A stretch of DNA of 13,276 bases from CAZQWJ01 sp964597265 (GTDB lineage: Bacteria; Patescibacteriota; 4484-211; JAGQKX01). The translations under genes and the position numbers were made by a program. Positions 1-6,698 of the stretch are shown here, piece by piece. Positions within the stretch are counted from its first letter, which is position 1, and the number at the start of each line of letters is the position of its first letter. The notes beneath the pieces were generated by a model, which was not told the DNA's origin, did not search any database, and was given only the letters and a program-made list of their open reading frames with translations. The DNA lies in the NCBI GenBank assembly GCA_964597265.1, contig CAZQWJ010000028.1, forward strand, positions 1 through 13,276, in the 5' to 3' direction.

Positions 1-908
1 TCATCATTGCCAAGGTCTTCTCCCCATTGAATATCCGAACCTAGTTCGCGAAGCCTGTTAATCGTGTCATCATAATGTAAGCGTTCAAACGGCCGTGTGA
101 TGTTAGAAAACGCCGCTGTATCGCGCTTAAGTATCTCAAATTCCTGAGTGGCGTGAGTAAGCATATACTCGATCACGTACATGACCAGATCTTCCTGAAA
201 CTTCATCATTTCATCTAATTCCATGAACGCAGCCTCAGCGTCCAACATCCAAAACTCGTTGAGGTGGCGGCGGGTCTTGGATTTTTCATTACGAAATACT
301 GGGCCAAAGTCATATACCTTGCCCAAAGACGCAATCGCTGCTTCTAGGTATAACTGGCCTGACTGGCTCAAGTATGCAGGAGTACCGAAGAAGTCGACTT
401 CAAACAGCTCCGTGGTGCCTTCACACGCATTAGGAGTAAATATTGGCGAGTCAAATCGTACATAGCCTTGAGCGTCGAAAAAGGATGTCAACGCCATGAA
501 TGTGTGATAGCGGATACGTTGAACCGCCCACTGCGTGGGGGTACGCAACCAGAGATGGCGGTTGGATAAGAGGAAATCCGGGCCGTGTTCTTTTTTGCCA
601 ATGGGATATTCTTCAGTAACGATATGGACTGGGGTAATGTCTGTAACTTGTAACTCAAACCCCAGTGTTGACCGGGTGTCTTTGACTACGGTGCCGGTGA
701 TATACAACGATGATTCCAACGTCAACTGTTGGGCATATCCTGCGGTCTGTGCTGACACTGCACTTTCATCAACTACACACTGGATGAATCCTGATCCATC
801 ACGTACCTGCAAGAAATGAATCTTGCCGCTACTGCGTTTGTTATAAAGCCACCCACGGAGAGTGACTGTCTCATTTTCATGCTGTTTGATGTTTGCAATA
901 GTTACCAT
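1..908 (-). CDS. asnS: Asparaginyl-tRNA synthetase, 3' end cut by window edge
   Basis: Class II synthetase that charges tRNA(Asn) with asparagine in the cytoplasm. I translated it from the ATG at 908; about 302 codons are visible and the C-terminal third (motif 3) lies beyond the left edge; family members are about 430 residues. The N-terminal OB-fold anticodon-binding domain covers roughly residues 1-105 (VTLRGWLYNKR, IHFLQVRDGSGFIQCVV). The catalytic core follows with CEGTTELFEVDFF, YLSQSGQLYLEAA and motif 2, FRNEKSRTRRHLNEFWMLD, all typical of AsnRS; TTELFEVDFF and LNEFWMLD favour AsnRS over AspRS. It follows gatA on the same strand after a 111-bp AT-rich gap, so it may be part of a gatC-gatA-asnS transcript. 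There is no clear Shine-Dalgarno before the ATG. Confidence 0.93.
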   Translation of the reverse strand, partial: MVTIANIKQHENETVTLRGWLYNKRSSGKIHFLQVRDGSGFIQCVVDESAVSAQTAGYAQQLTLESSLYITGTVVKDTRSTLGFELQVTDITPVHIVTEEYPIGKKEHGPDFLLSNRHLWLRTPTQWAVQRIRYHTFMALTSFFDAQGYVRFDSPIFTPNACEGTTELFEVDFFGTPAYLSQSGQLYLEAAIASLGKVYDFGPVFRNEKSKTRRHLNEFWMLDAEAAFMELDEMMKFQEDLVMYVIEYMLTHATQEFEILKRDTAAFSNITRPFERLHYDDTINRLRELGSDIQWGEDLGND

Positions 909-920
909 AAAACAAATTTC

Positions 921-1018
921 TAAATTCTAATATCTAAATACTAAACAAGCACGAAATAACAAAGTTTAAAATTTAAAAACTTATTGCTTGTAGTTTGTTT
1001 AGTATTTAGTGCTTAGTA
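921..1018. repeat. AT-rich inverted repeat between gatA and asnS
   Basis: The gap is built from variations on CTAA(A/G)TACTAA. A perfect 15-bp inverted repeat, CTAAATACTAAACAA at 934-948 and its complement at 995-1009, brackets smaller inverted repeats (ACAAGC 945-950 with GCTTGT 986-991; AAGTTT 962-967 with AAACTT 977-982). No U-run follows on the minus strand, so it is not a standard intrinsic terminator. It may be an RNA-processing or stabilising hairpin, or one copy of a dispersed AT-rich repeat. Confidence 0.6.
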
Positions 1019-1019
1019 C

Positions 1020-2507
1020 TTAGATATTGGCGCTCAACAACTCTGGTTGTTTTTCGTGCCAATCAGTTTCCTTCTGATACACATACCCTATCTGCAATAA
1101 CAGATCCTCCGACAACTGCGGTCCGATCACCTGCATACCAATAGGCAGGTTGCCCGTACTAAACCCGCACGGCATGGCCAGGCTCGGTACCCCTGCAATA
1201 TTAACCGGAATCGTGAATACGTCAATAAGCCATAGTGCAAGCGGATCTTGTGATTTGTCGCCGATCTTAAACGGCAAGACCGGTGCCACTGGAGCAAGCA
1301 AAAAGTCCACTTCGTTAAATACGTCCTCATACTCTTGTTTCATCAATGTCCTGATCTGTTGTGCCTTGTTAAAATATGCATCATAGTACCCTGCAGATAA
1401 TGCATACGTCCCCAGCATCACCCGACGTTGTACTTCATCGTTAAAACCTTGTGTTCGGCTTTTGGTATATGTTGACTCTAATGAATTGCCTGTACGATCA
1501 GAAAACCCGTATCTGATACCATCATATCGGCTCAAATTAGAACTGGCCTCGCTTGGCGCAGTAACATAGTATGCGCCGACACCATGCTTGGTAAACGGCA
1601 TGGATACGTCTTTTCGTACTGCACCCTGAGCAACCAATACATCAGCCGCTCGTTCAAACGCCTCCCGAATCTCACCATCAACCGTATCTCCGATAAACTC
1701 CTCCGGCACTCCGAACGTCAAGCCTGCCAGATCAGCCCGTTGTGAAAGCAAATCAGTGTAAGAAGGCACAGGGTGGGGCAGGGTCGTCGCATCATATTCG
1801 TCCTTACCTGCAATAGCCTCCATAATGATCGCAATGTCTTCTACAGACCGTGCAATTGGTCCAACCGTATCCAATGAGGATGCAAACGCAACCGCACCAT
1901 ATCGAGATACCCGACCATAGGTTACTTTGAGCCCACTGACACCGCAAAAATTAGCAGGCAAGCGAATAGAGCCACCGGTGTCTTCACCTATGGAAAATAC
2001 CCCCATGCCAGCAGCCACTGCTGCAGCTGACCCCCCACTGGAGCCCCCTGCCACCATATCCGTATGCCAAGGATTAACCGTAGTACCATAATCCGAATGT
2101 TCGGTAGAGCTGCCAAACCCGAATGCATCCTGATTGTTTTTGCCCAGTAAAATAGCACCACGTTCTAGCAAACGTCCGATCGGCGTCGCCGTAAATAAGG
2201 CACGGTACCCCTCCAAAACCTTTGAGGCACTTCTCGTAAACATACCCTGTACACTAAACGCATCTTTGACAGAGAACGGAATACCCGCGAGCGCAGACAA
2301 GTCTTCTCCTGCCTTGAACCGCCGATCTATACTATGAGCATGCTCTAACGCCGTATCTTTGTATGTGTCTATGAAACTGTTAACGACCTCGTCATGCTCC
2401 TCTATTACACGAAAGCTTGCCTCAACCAACCCAACACTGGTTTGGCTTTGTGCAACTAATTCGTCGTGCAGGCTTTTGATTGTTGGTATACCAGTATCAC
2501 TGTTCAT
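1020..2507 (-). CDS. gatA: Asp-tRNA(Asn)/Glu-tRNA(Gln) amidotransferase subunit A
   Basis: Glutaminase subunit of GatCAB. It releases ammonia from glutamine for amidation of Glu-tRNA(Gln) and/or Asp-tRNA(Asn). The 495-residue protein has the family's usual length and carries the amidase signature: Lys81 (GIPFSVKDAF), the GGSSGGSAAAVAAG loop with Ser156, and the nucleophile Ser180 in EDTGGSIRLPA. These match the known Ser-cisSer-Lys triad (K79, S154, S178 in the S. aureus enzyme). A Gly-rich core and GLKVTYGRVSRYG follow as expected. Its ATG overlaps the gatC TGA by 4 nt (ATGA, 2504-2507), so the two are probably translationally coupled. GatB is not in the window. Because asnS lies next door, the main job may be Gln-tRNA(Gln) synthesis; that is inference. 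Confidence 0.96.
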   Translation of the reverse strand: MNSDTGIPTIKSLHDELVAQSQTSVGLVEASFRVIEEHDEVVNSFIDTYKDTALEHAHSIDRRFKAGEDLSALAGIPFSVKDAFSVQGMFTRSASKVLEGYRALFTATPIGRLLERGAILLGKNNQDAFGFGSSTEHSDYGTTVNPWHTDMVAGGSSGGSAAAVAAGMGVFSIGEDTGGSIRLPANFCGVSGLKVTYGRVSRYGAVAFASSLDTVGPIARSVEDIAIIMEAIAGKDEYDATTLPHPVPSYTDLLSQRADLAGLTFGVPEEFIGDTVDGEIREAFERAADVLVAQGAVRKDVSMPFTKHGVGAYYVTAPSEASSNLSRYDGIRYGFSDRTGNSLESTYTKSRTQGFNDEVQRRVMLGTYALSAGYYDAYFNKAQQIRTLMKQEYEDVFNEVDFLLAPVAPVLPFKIGDKSQDPLALWLIDVFTIPVNIAGVPSLAMPCGFSTGNLPIGMQVIGPQLSEDLLLQIGYVYQKETDWHEKQPELLSANI

Positions 2508-2827
2508 ACTTCGTACGGATCATCTGCAAAAACAGCAGCTATCTTGAAATGCCCTTGTTCGTGTTCTGGTGCCTGAGATAATGCCTCCTCTTGCGATAAA
2601 CTCTCTCCAACCACATCCTCGCGAAATACATTGGACAGTCCGGTAACCTGTGCAGTTGGCGAGACCTGATCCGTGTCGACCTCACCCAACTCTCGCATCA
2701 GATTAAGTATGCCGCGGAACTGCTCGTATAGTGTAGTCATTTTTTCTTCGGAGAGAGAGAGCTTGGCAAGTCCTGCAACTTGCGCAACGTCTTTGATAGA
2801 GAATTCTTGTGTTGTAGGTTTTGGCAT
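2504..2827 (-). CDS. gatC: Asp-tRNA(Asn)/Glu-tRNA(Gln) amidotransferase subunit C
   Basis: Small subunit that wraps around GatA and GatB and stabilises the amidotransferase. I chose the ATG at 2827, giving MPKPTTQEFSIKDVAQVAGL and 107 residues, close to the usual 95-105. Family features are visible: VAGLAKLSLSEE near residue 20, the LGEVDTDQVSPTAQV hinge, NVFREDVV, and EEALSQAPEHEQGHFKI near the C-terminus. An in-frame GTG at 2878 would add 17 residues, but that stretch is the terminator-like hairpin and its U-tract, so I treat it as leader. The start has no Shine-Dalgarno because a run of U's touches the ATG. Downstream it overlaps gatA by 4 nt. Expression is probably controlled by the upstream attenuator-like leader. 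Confidence 0.92.
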   Translation of the reverse strand: MPKPTTQEFSIKDVAQVAGLAKLSLSEEKMTTLYEQFRGILNLMRELGEVDTDQVSPTAQVTGLSNVFREDVVGESLSQEEALSQAPEHEQGHFKIAAVFADDPYEV

Positions 2828-2857
2828 AAAAAACAAAAAACCAGCCCTGTGGCTGGT
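2828..2857 (-). terminator. Intrinsic terminator/attenuator hairpin abutting gatC start
   Basis: On the minus strand ACCAGCC (2857-2851), loop ACAG and GGCTGGT (2846-2840) form a perfect 7-bp stem. It is followed by TTTTTGTTTTTT, ending at 2828, immediately before the ATG at 2827. This is a classic intrinsic terminator. No promoter can fit between it and gatC, so gatC transcripts must read through it, which points to attenuation. The alternative, a terminator for the upstream nuclease gene, would leave gatC unexpressed unless it is leaky. Confidence 0.72.
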
Positions 2858-2888
2858 CTTGGTCAAAACAGTGCACACAAAACCAACC
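2840..2888 (-). promoter_or_regulatory. Candidate antiterminator pairing for the gatC attenuator
   Basis: GGTTGGT (2888-2882, minus strand) can pair over 7 bp, one of them G-U, with ACCAGCC (2857-2851), which is the 5' arm of the terminator. The two folds exclude each other. The segment starts 5 nt after the stop codon of the Asn/Gln-rich leader ORF. Within that ORF, ACTAATC (2923-2917) can pair with the same GGTTGGT (two G-U), and GTTACT (2926-2921) can pair with AGTAAC (2898-2893). This gives a 1:2 / 2:3 / 3:4 layout like the trp leader. The pairings were found by eye, with no energy calculation. Confidence 0.5.
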
Positions 2889-2893
2889 TGCAG

Positions 2894-2944
2894 TTACTGC
2901 CGTTGATTCTGGGCCTGATTAGTAACGTTTGCTCTGACTAACAT
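2894..2944 (-). CDS. Asn/Gln-rich leader peptide upstream of gatCA
   Basis: A 16-codon ORF, MLVRANVTNQAQNQRQ, runs from the ATG at 2944 to a TAA at 2894-2896. Asn is at positions 6, 9 and 13, and Gln at 10, 12, 14 and 16, so 7 of the last 11 codons specify the two amino acids whose aminoacyl-tRNAs are made by GatCAB and AsnRS. A -10 box ends 6 nt before the ATG, which predicts a leaderless message starting at this codon. The ORF ends just upstream of mutually exclusive hairpins and a terminator before gatC. The proposed role is a ribosome-stalling sensor of Asn-tRNA/Gln-tRNA supply. No homologue is known to me, and the function is inferred from composition and position. Confidence 0.6.
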   Translation of the reverse strand: MLVRANVTNQAQNQRQ

Positions 2945-2950
2945 GTTCTG

Positions 2951-2980
2951 TATATATCCCAAAGCACGCCAACCCGTCAA
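2951..2980 (-). promoter_or_regulatory. Sigma70-type promoter for leader peptide-gatC-gatA
   Basis: On the minus strand a -35 TTGACG (2980-2975, 5 of 6 matches to consensus) is separated by 18 bp from TATATA (2956-2951, 4 of 6). Six bases, CAGAAC, then lead to the ATG of the leader peptide at 2944. The predicted transcription start is at or next to that ATG. The promoter lies in the 175-bp gap between the nuclease gene stop and gatC. Confidence 0.5.
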
Positions 2981-3002
2981 GTAGCGCATCTCACTTGAGT
3001 CA

Positions 3003-4085
3003 TTACTGGCAACTGAGGGGCGGCCCATCACATGCTATACCATCTTTATCCCCATCTCGAGCAGTGCAACCACATACATTAAGCAGGTACTGCGCTTCTT
3101 CACATGACGATATGTTCGGGCATGTTTTCTTGCAATCACATGGATATTGCGCTTGAGAAGATGTAGGGACAGGTGGCTTTGTTGGTGCAATCGTATACAC
3201 CGGAGCGGTTGTCTGTCCTTGAGGTTGCGCTGGTGGTATCGAGGTTGGCTTTGGTGTCGGTATCAATGTGGGAATCGGCGTGGGAGTGGGCTCAACACCA
3301 CATTCTCCCCATAGTCCTCTATTTTCATTTCGCGCTTGTTCTTGAGCTTGTGTGAACATCTCCTGATACTTCACATCTGGTGGATAACTTGCTGCATGCG
3401 CAAAACCCTCTCGCACCAGCATGTCATTGACCATATTTTCTTCTATCCACACATATCGTAATAATCTTCCAAACTGATCAGTCTCTGATACATCTTTTTC
3501 TAAACGTACCTCTTTATCAAGGACGAGCTCAGCGTTTTTCTGTGCCGCCAACTCACCATAACATTCTACAGGCCTACTTGGGTGTTTGGTTTCTGGCGTA
3601 TCAATCCCTATGTAACGTACGGTTTCTCCCGTTGCCAATTCGATCGTGTCGCCATCAATAACTCGTGTTACTATGGCATATATCTCATCTGTTTCCCCTA
3701 GGATAGAAGTGACTTTGGTTATTAAGACACGCTCTTCAACACACTTCTCCTTGTCATCACATGCGCGAATGGTAAATATATTGACTCCTTGTTGCAAATC
3801 TTTTGCAAGAAGCTGAAATTCCGACTCGTGGTTTGGTGACATGCTATCAATCTCTTCACCGTCGTGGTTAAGCAAATACACTCTGCTAGTAAACAGTGCC
3901 TCACCACTCAATATAAGTTCATCTTGGTTAGTTGGATCTGGAGATATTACGGCTAAAGACGGGTCTTGAGGCACTATAATCACGAGAAGCACAAGAGAGA
4001 TGAGTCCGTAAACACAGGTAGCAATGAATGCTTTGATTTTACTGCCCGAGCGAAAACCCGGCAGTTTTCTGATGTACCTGACCAT
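3003..4085 (-). CDS. Membrane-anchored thermonuclease (SNase-like) with excalibur-like C-terminus
   Basis: A 360-residue predicted surface nuclease. A basic N-terminus and one hydrophobic segment (about 18-40) form an anchor or signal. Residues 45-125 look like an Ig-like beta domain (ILSGEALFTSRVYLLN ... GVNIFTIRA). Residues 135-262 are an SNase domain with the known active-site residues by alignment: D144/D146 in VIDGDT, R157, D162-E165 in IDTPE, and R207 in FGRLLRY. A Pro/Thr-rich linker (265-312) follows, then a Cys-rich tail ending in DGDKDGIACD, the excalibur-type calcium-binding motif. All SNase catalytic residues are present, so it should cleave DNA/RNA outside the membrane, perhaps to scavenge nucleotides; that use is inference. 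The start is 44 bp after the htpX stop, with a TATAAT between. Confidence 0.92.
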   Translation of the reverse strand: MVRYIRKLPGFRSGSKIKAFIATCVYGLISLVLLVIIVPQDPSLAVISPDPTNQDELILSGEALFTSRVYLLNHDGEEIDSMSPNHESEFQLLAKDLQQGVNIFTIRACDDKEKCVEERVLITKVTSILGETDEIYAIVTRVIDGDTIELATGETVRYIGIDTPETKHPSRPVECYGELAAQKNAELVLDKEVRLEKDVSETDQFGRLLRYVWIEENMVNDMLVREGFAHAASYPPDVKYQEMFTQAQEQARNENRGLWGECGVEPTPTPIPTLIPTPKPTSIPPAQPQGQTTAPVYTIAPTKPPVPTSSQAQYPCDCKKTCPNISSCEEAQYLLNVCGCTARDGDKDGIACDGPPLSCQ

Positions 4086-4097
4086 AATAACGAGAGG

Positions 4098-4115
4098 ATT
4101 ATAGCATGCATTATA
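4098..4115 (-). promoter_or_regulatory. Tandem TATAAT boxes before the nuclease gene
   Basis: Minus-strand TATAAT occurs twice, at 4103-4098 and 4115-4110, separated by GCATGC. The proximal box ends 12 nt before the ATG at 4085, so a start about 7 nt downstream would leave a leader of only about 6 nt. No good -35 box is visible for either, so confidence is limited. Confidence 0.4.
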
Positions 4116-4129
4116 CGGCTTGGCGACCG

Positions 4130-5002
4130 TTACATACTCATCAATCGCGCGATGCGTTCCTGGATGGGCGGGTGGGTAGAAAACAGGCTGGCAACTTTAC
4201 TCGAGGCACCTTTGAACGGGTTACTAATAAACAGGTGCGCTGTGGCAGAGGATGCATGAGGTACGGAGGGATTTTGTGAAATCTTGGCCAAAGCACGGGC
4301 AAGGGCCTGTGGGTGCCGAGTCATGTATGCTGCGGACGCGTCTGCCAGATACTCTCGCTGCCTGCTGACCGCAAACTTTATCAGGTTGGCTACAAGAGGA
4401 GCCAATATCATCAACGCAATCCCCAGGATAATGATCACTCCACCACCTTTTTTGCGATCATTGCTACTTCCACCAAACCGCCAACCCCATTCCGCTATCA
4501 TTGCAATAATACCAACCAAAATAACCACCACGGTCATCAGACGAATATCGTAATTTTTGATGTGGCTCAACTCGTGTGCCAAAACCGCCTCCAGTTCGCG
4601 TTTATCAAGCTGCTGCATCAACCCACGCGTTACTGCAACCGCAGCATGTTGTGGATCTCTACCGGTGGCAAAGGCATTGAGCGCTGGCGTTTCGATAATA
4701 TAGAGTTGGGGCATGGGCAGTCCTGAGGCAATACTCAAGTTCTCTACCAAACGATAGTATTCCACATCTTGTTGAGGGTTAATAGGTTTTGCGCCGGACA
4801 TGGTCAAGGCGAGCTTGTCCGCAAAGTAGTACGCACCAATGTTAATGATCATACTGATCATCACCAACGGTGCCACAAACAGCGGCTCTCCATACCAAAA
4901 TTCGCCGATGAAGTACCCTATCACAGCAATAAAAATAACAAAGCCAATCATCAACAACCACGTCTTGCGTTTGTTGGAAGCTATCTGAGCATACAGGTTC
5001 AT
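4130..5002 (-). CDS. htpX: HtpX-like M48 membrane zinc metalloprotease
   Basis: Integral membrane protease for quality control of membrane proteins. The 290-residue protein is a usual length for HtpX. Hydrophobic segments lie at about 13-33 and 42-62, then 155-171 and 187-207 after the active site. The zinc motif HELSH is at 143-147 (AVLAHELSHIKNYD), and the third ligand is expected at Glu218 in SRQREYLADASA. The C-terminal LFSTHPPIQERIARL is a family hallmark. It lies 33 bp downstream of lemA on the same strand, a very common lemA-htpX pairing. It may be read from the lemA promoter or from -10 boxes in the short gap. No defect is seen. Confidence 0.94.
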   Translation of the reverse strand: MNLYAQIASNKRKTWLLMIGFVIFIAVIGYFIGEFWYGEPLFVAPLVMISMIINIGAYYFADKLALTMSGAKPINPQQDVEYYRLVENLSIASGLPMPQLYIIETPALNAFATGRDPQHAAVAVTRGLMQQLDKRELEAVLAHELSHIKNYDIRLMTVVVILVGIIAMIAEWGWRFGGSSNDRKKGGGVIIILGIALMILAPLVANLIKFAVSRQREYLADASAAYMTRHPQALARALAKISQNPSVPHASSATAHLFISNPFKGASSKVASLFSTHPPIQERIARLMSM

Positions 5003-5008
5003 ATATCA

Positions 5009-5021
5009 AGTATAGATTATA
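5009..5021 (-). promoter_or_regulatory. Possible -10 boxes before htpX
   Basis: In the lemA-htpX gap the minus strand has TATAAT (5021-5016) and TATACT (5014-5009). The second ends 6 nt before the ATG at 5002, the same spacing as at other candidate leaderless starts in this window. No convincing -35 box is present, so these may be chance AT-rich matches, with htpX read from the lemA promoter. Confidence 0.3.
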
Positions 5022-5035
5022 CAACGCACCGACGA

Positions 5036-5599
5036 CTACCCTTGCGTCTTAAAATCTACATTCACATCTTCTCGCGCTTCAGCCTCCACCTGATAGTACT
5101 CCTGTGCCCCAAAGTTGAATAACCCTGCCACTACACTGTCAGGGAAAACCCGCAACCGCAAGTTATATTCCATGACATTTTGGTTATAAAACTGGCGAGC
5201 ATACGCTATCTTGTCCTCAGTGTCGGTGAGTTCATCCTGCAATTTGCCAAAATTTTCTGATGCCTTGAGCTCTGGATATGCTTCGGCTACGGCAAACAGG
5301 CTTTTTAACGCACCAGTAAGCATATTGTCCGCTTCGGCTTTGGCACCTGGAGTTTGGGCATTCATGAGTTGTGAGCGAGCTTCTGTTACCGCTTCAAATA
5401 CGCCTTTTTCATGCTGAGCATATCCCTTGACCGTCTCGACCAAATTAGGAATGAGGCTACTTCGGCGTTTGAGCTGAACATCAATCTGTGACCAGCTTTC
5501 TTCGACACGAACCTTTGCGGTTACGATACGGTTATACGTCATCCAAATAAACAACCCAATCAAAACTGCTACGCCCAATAATATGTATAATGTTGTCAT
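5036..5599 (-). CDS. lemA: LemA family membrane protein
   Basis: A 187-residue protein with the usual LemA length and layout: an N-terminal membrane helix (about 4-21) followed by a long alpha-helical extracytoplasmic domain. Conserved blocks are VEESWSQIDVQLKRRSSLIP near residue 32, VETVKGYAQHEKGVF, YPELKASENFGKLQDELT near residue 108, and IAYARQFYNQNVMEYN. The molecular role of LemA is not settled, but it commonly sits beside htpX, as here. It is the first gene of the lemA-htpX pair and has a strong promoter and a near-consensus Shine-Dalgarno, AAGGCGGTGA (5615-5606), 6 nt before the ATG, which supports this start. Confidence 0.94.
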   Translation of the reverse strand: MTTLYILLGVAVLIGLFIWMTYNRIVTAKVRVEESWSQIDVQLKRRSSLIPNLVETVKGYAQHEKGVFEAVTEARSQLMNAQTPGAKAEADNMLTGALKSLFAVAEAYPELKASENFGKLQDELTDTEDKIAYARQFYNQNVMEYNLRLRVFPDSVVAGLFNFGAQEYYQVEAEAREDVNVDFKTQG

Positions 5600-5605
5600 A
5601 TCCTC

Positions 5606-5656
5606 TCACCGCCTTTCTATCTGACTGGATTATATGTCTTTTTCATCGTCTCTCAA
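5606..5656 (-). promoter_or_regulatory. lemA promoter and Shine-Dalgarno
   Basis: Minus strand: TTGAGA (5656-5651, 5 of 6), a 16-bp spacer, then a perfect TATAAT (5634-5629). Downstream is AAGGCGGTGA (5615-5606), one mismatch from the ideal AAGGAGGTGA and 6 nt from the ATG at 5599. This is a conventional leadered message, unlike several other genes here. It is back to back with the tRNA-Asp promoter. Confidence 0.65.
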
Positions 5657-5672
5657 ATAGCCAACTTGTAGA

Positions 5673-5701
5673 TTGACTGGTACACAACAATACGTTATAG
5701 T
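5673..5701 (+). promoter_or_regulatory. Promoter for tRNA-Asp
   Basis: TTGACT (5673-5678), a 17-bp spacer and TATAGT (5696-5701) each match the sigma70 consensus at 5 of 6 positions. The predicted start near 5708 gives about a 44-nt 5' leader on tRNA-Asp. It may also transcribe the LysM gene downstream, since no separate strong promoter is seen for it. Confidence 0.6.
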
Positions 5702-5751
5702 TACAATCACAACTGGCCTTGACTATAAGTCATAGCTGTTGCGCGACACAT

Positions 5752-5828
5752 GGGGTCGTAGCTCAGTTGGTTAGAGCATCGCCCTGTCACGGCGAAGGTC
5801 GCGGGTTCGAGTCCCGTCGGCCCCGCCA
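5752..5828 (+). tRNA. tRNA-Asp (GTC)
   Basis: A full cloverleaf is readable. The 7-bp acceptor stem is GGGGTCG (5752-5758) with CGGCCCC (5818-5824). The D arm contains GCTCAGTTGGTTAGAGC. The anticodon stem TCGCC/GGCGA encloses loop CTGTCAC with anticodon GTC at 5786-5788. The T arm is GCGGG-TTCGAGT-CCCGT. Discriminator G at 5825 is followed by an encoded CCA (5826-5828). Confidence 0.97.
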
Positions 5829-5841
5829 GGCAAAACCTGGC
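5825..5841 (+). other. Hairpin overlapping the tRNA-Asp 3' end
   Basis: GCCAGG (5825-5830), loop CAAAA and CCTGGC (5836-5841) form a perfect 6-bp hairpin that includes the discriminator base and CCA of tRNA-Asp. No U-run follows, so it is not a standard terminator. It could mark the 3' processing site or allow read-through into the LysM gene. Confidence 0.45.
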
Positions 5842-5926
5842 TCAACCATGTGTTCCTCTGATAGAAATTCGCAACTGCCCATCATCAGCTACTGCCCAAA
5901 AGGGAGGTGAACATCTACTTAGAAAT

Positions 5927-6694
5927 ATGGAACAGACACAAAATACGGCGTCGCCGAATACTGACGCTAATGATCGACAATCTCAGTTAGCTACTGTTTT
6001 GATTGGTGTATTGATAGTAGTCGCTGGATTTCTTATCTACACTGTTTTCAACAACCAATCGTCACTCGAACCACTGAACGATATTGATGTCAATGAAGAC
6101 GGAACAATTCTCGAAGAAGATGGCGATGGCAATGCCACTCCTACAGAAACCGCAGTCACCGAACAACCCGAAGGTGGCTCTTATTACCAGGTGAGAGAAG
6201 GTGACACGCTATGGAGTATCGCGCAACGTGCATACAACGATGGGTACCAGTGGAGAGTTATTGCTGACGAAAACAGTATTCCAGTGCAAGACACACAATT
6301 GGAGGTAGGAGACGAGCTCTTTATTCCTGCCATTGGTGGGCCTGCGGACGAAGATGACCAAGATGATCAGGAAGGTGAGCAAGAGCAAACCGAAGATGAG
6401 ACCACAGAGCCAGATGAAGAACCTACCACAGAACCAACACAAGGTGCTGAGGAACCTACAGACGAAAACGGAGAAGAGGCAACTGAAGAAGAAACCGAAG
6501 CTACTATATACACTGTTGAACGTGGCGACACACTCTGGTCAATTGCCCAAAAACTATACGGAGATGGCAACAAGTGGCGATTGATTTATGAGGCGGAAGA
6601 GAACGAGATCAACTTATACACTTCGGTAACGACCGGAGAAACATACCCAATCATCCATGCCGGTAACGTACTGGTTATTCCTGCCGCGCAATAG
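5927..6694 (+). CDS. Membrane-anchored protein with two LysM domains
   Basis: A 255-residue predicted cell-surface protein. A short hydrophilic N-terminus precedes one membrane helix (about 21-41). LysM 1 covers about 86-134 (YYQVREGDTLWSIAQRAYND ... VGDELFIP) and LysM 2 about 194-252 (YTVERGDTLWSIAQKLYGDG ... AGNVLVIP). They are joined by a very acidic Glu/Asp/Thr/Pro linker (about 140-192). LysM domains bind N-acetylglucosamine-containing polymers such as peptidoglycan. No catalytic domain is present, so it may be a wall-binding tether; that is inference. The ATG follows a strong Shine-Dalgarno, GGAGGTGA (5903-5910), but 16 nt away, which is unusually far. No in-frame start lies closer. Confidence 0.88.
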   Translation: MEQTQNTASPNTDANDRQSQLATVLIGVLIVVAGFLIYTVFNNQSSLEPLNDIDVNEDGTILEEDGDGNATPTETAVTEQPEGGSYYQVREGDTLWSIAQRAYNDGYQWRVIADENSIPVQDTQLEVGDELFIPAIGGPADEDDQDDQEGEQEQTEDETTEPDEEPTTEPTQGAEEPTDENGEEATEEETEATIYTVERGDTLWSIAQKLYGDGNKWRLIYEAEENEINLYTSVTTGETYPIIHAGNVLVIPAAQ

Positions 6695-6698
6695 CTAT

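Noticed and set aside
223..819. Plus-strand ORFs of 80 and 94 codons in the first 900 bases
   Set aside because: The minus strand here encodes AsnRS motifs continuously; these frames are antisense shadows.
2828..2878. GTG at 2878 as the gatC start (17 extra residues)
   Set aside because: The extra residues are encoded by the terminator hairpin and U-tract and do not resemble GatC; it is kept only as an alternative.
2828..2950. T-box riboswitch as an explanation of the gatC leader
   Set aside because: The conserved T-box sequence (AGGGTGGNACCGCG) and a stem I-like arrangement are not present, and the leader is shorter than a typical T-box.
5719..5910. 63-codon plus-strand ORF across tRNA-Asp
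   Set aside because: It is mostly tRNA sequence (VVAQLVRASPCHGEGRGFES) and has no protein character.
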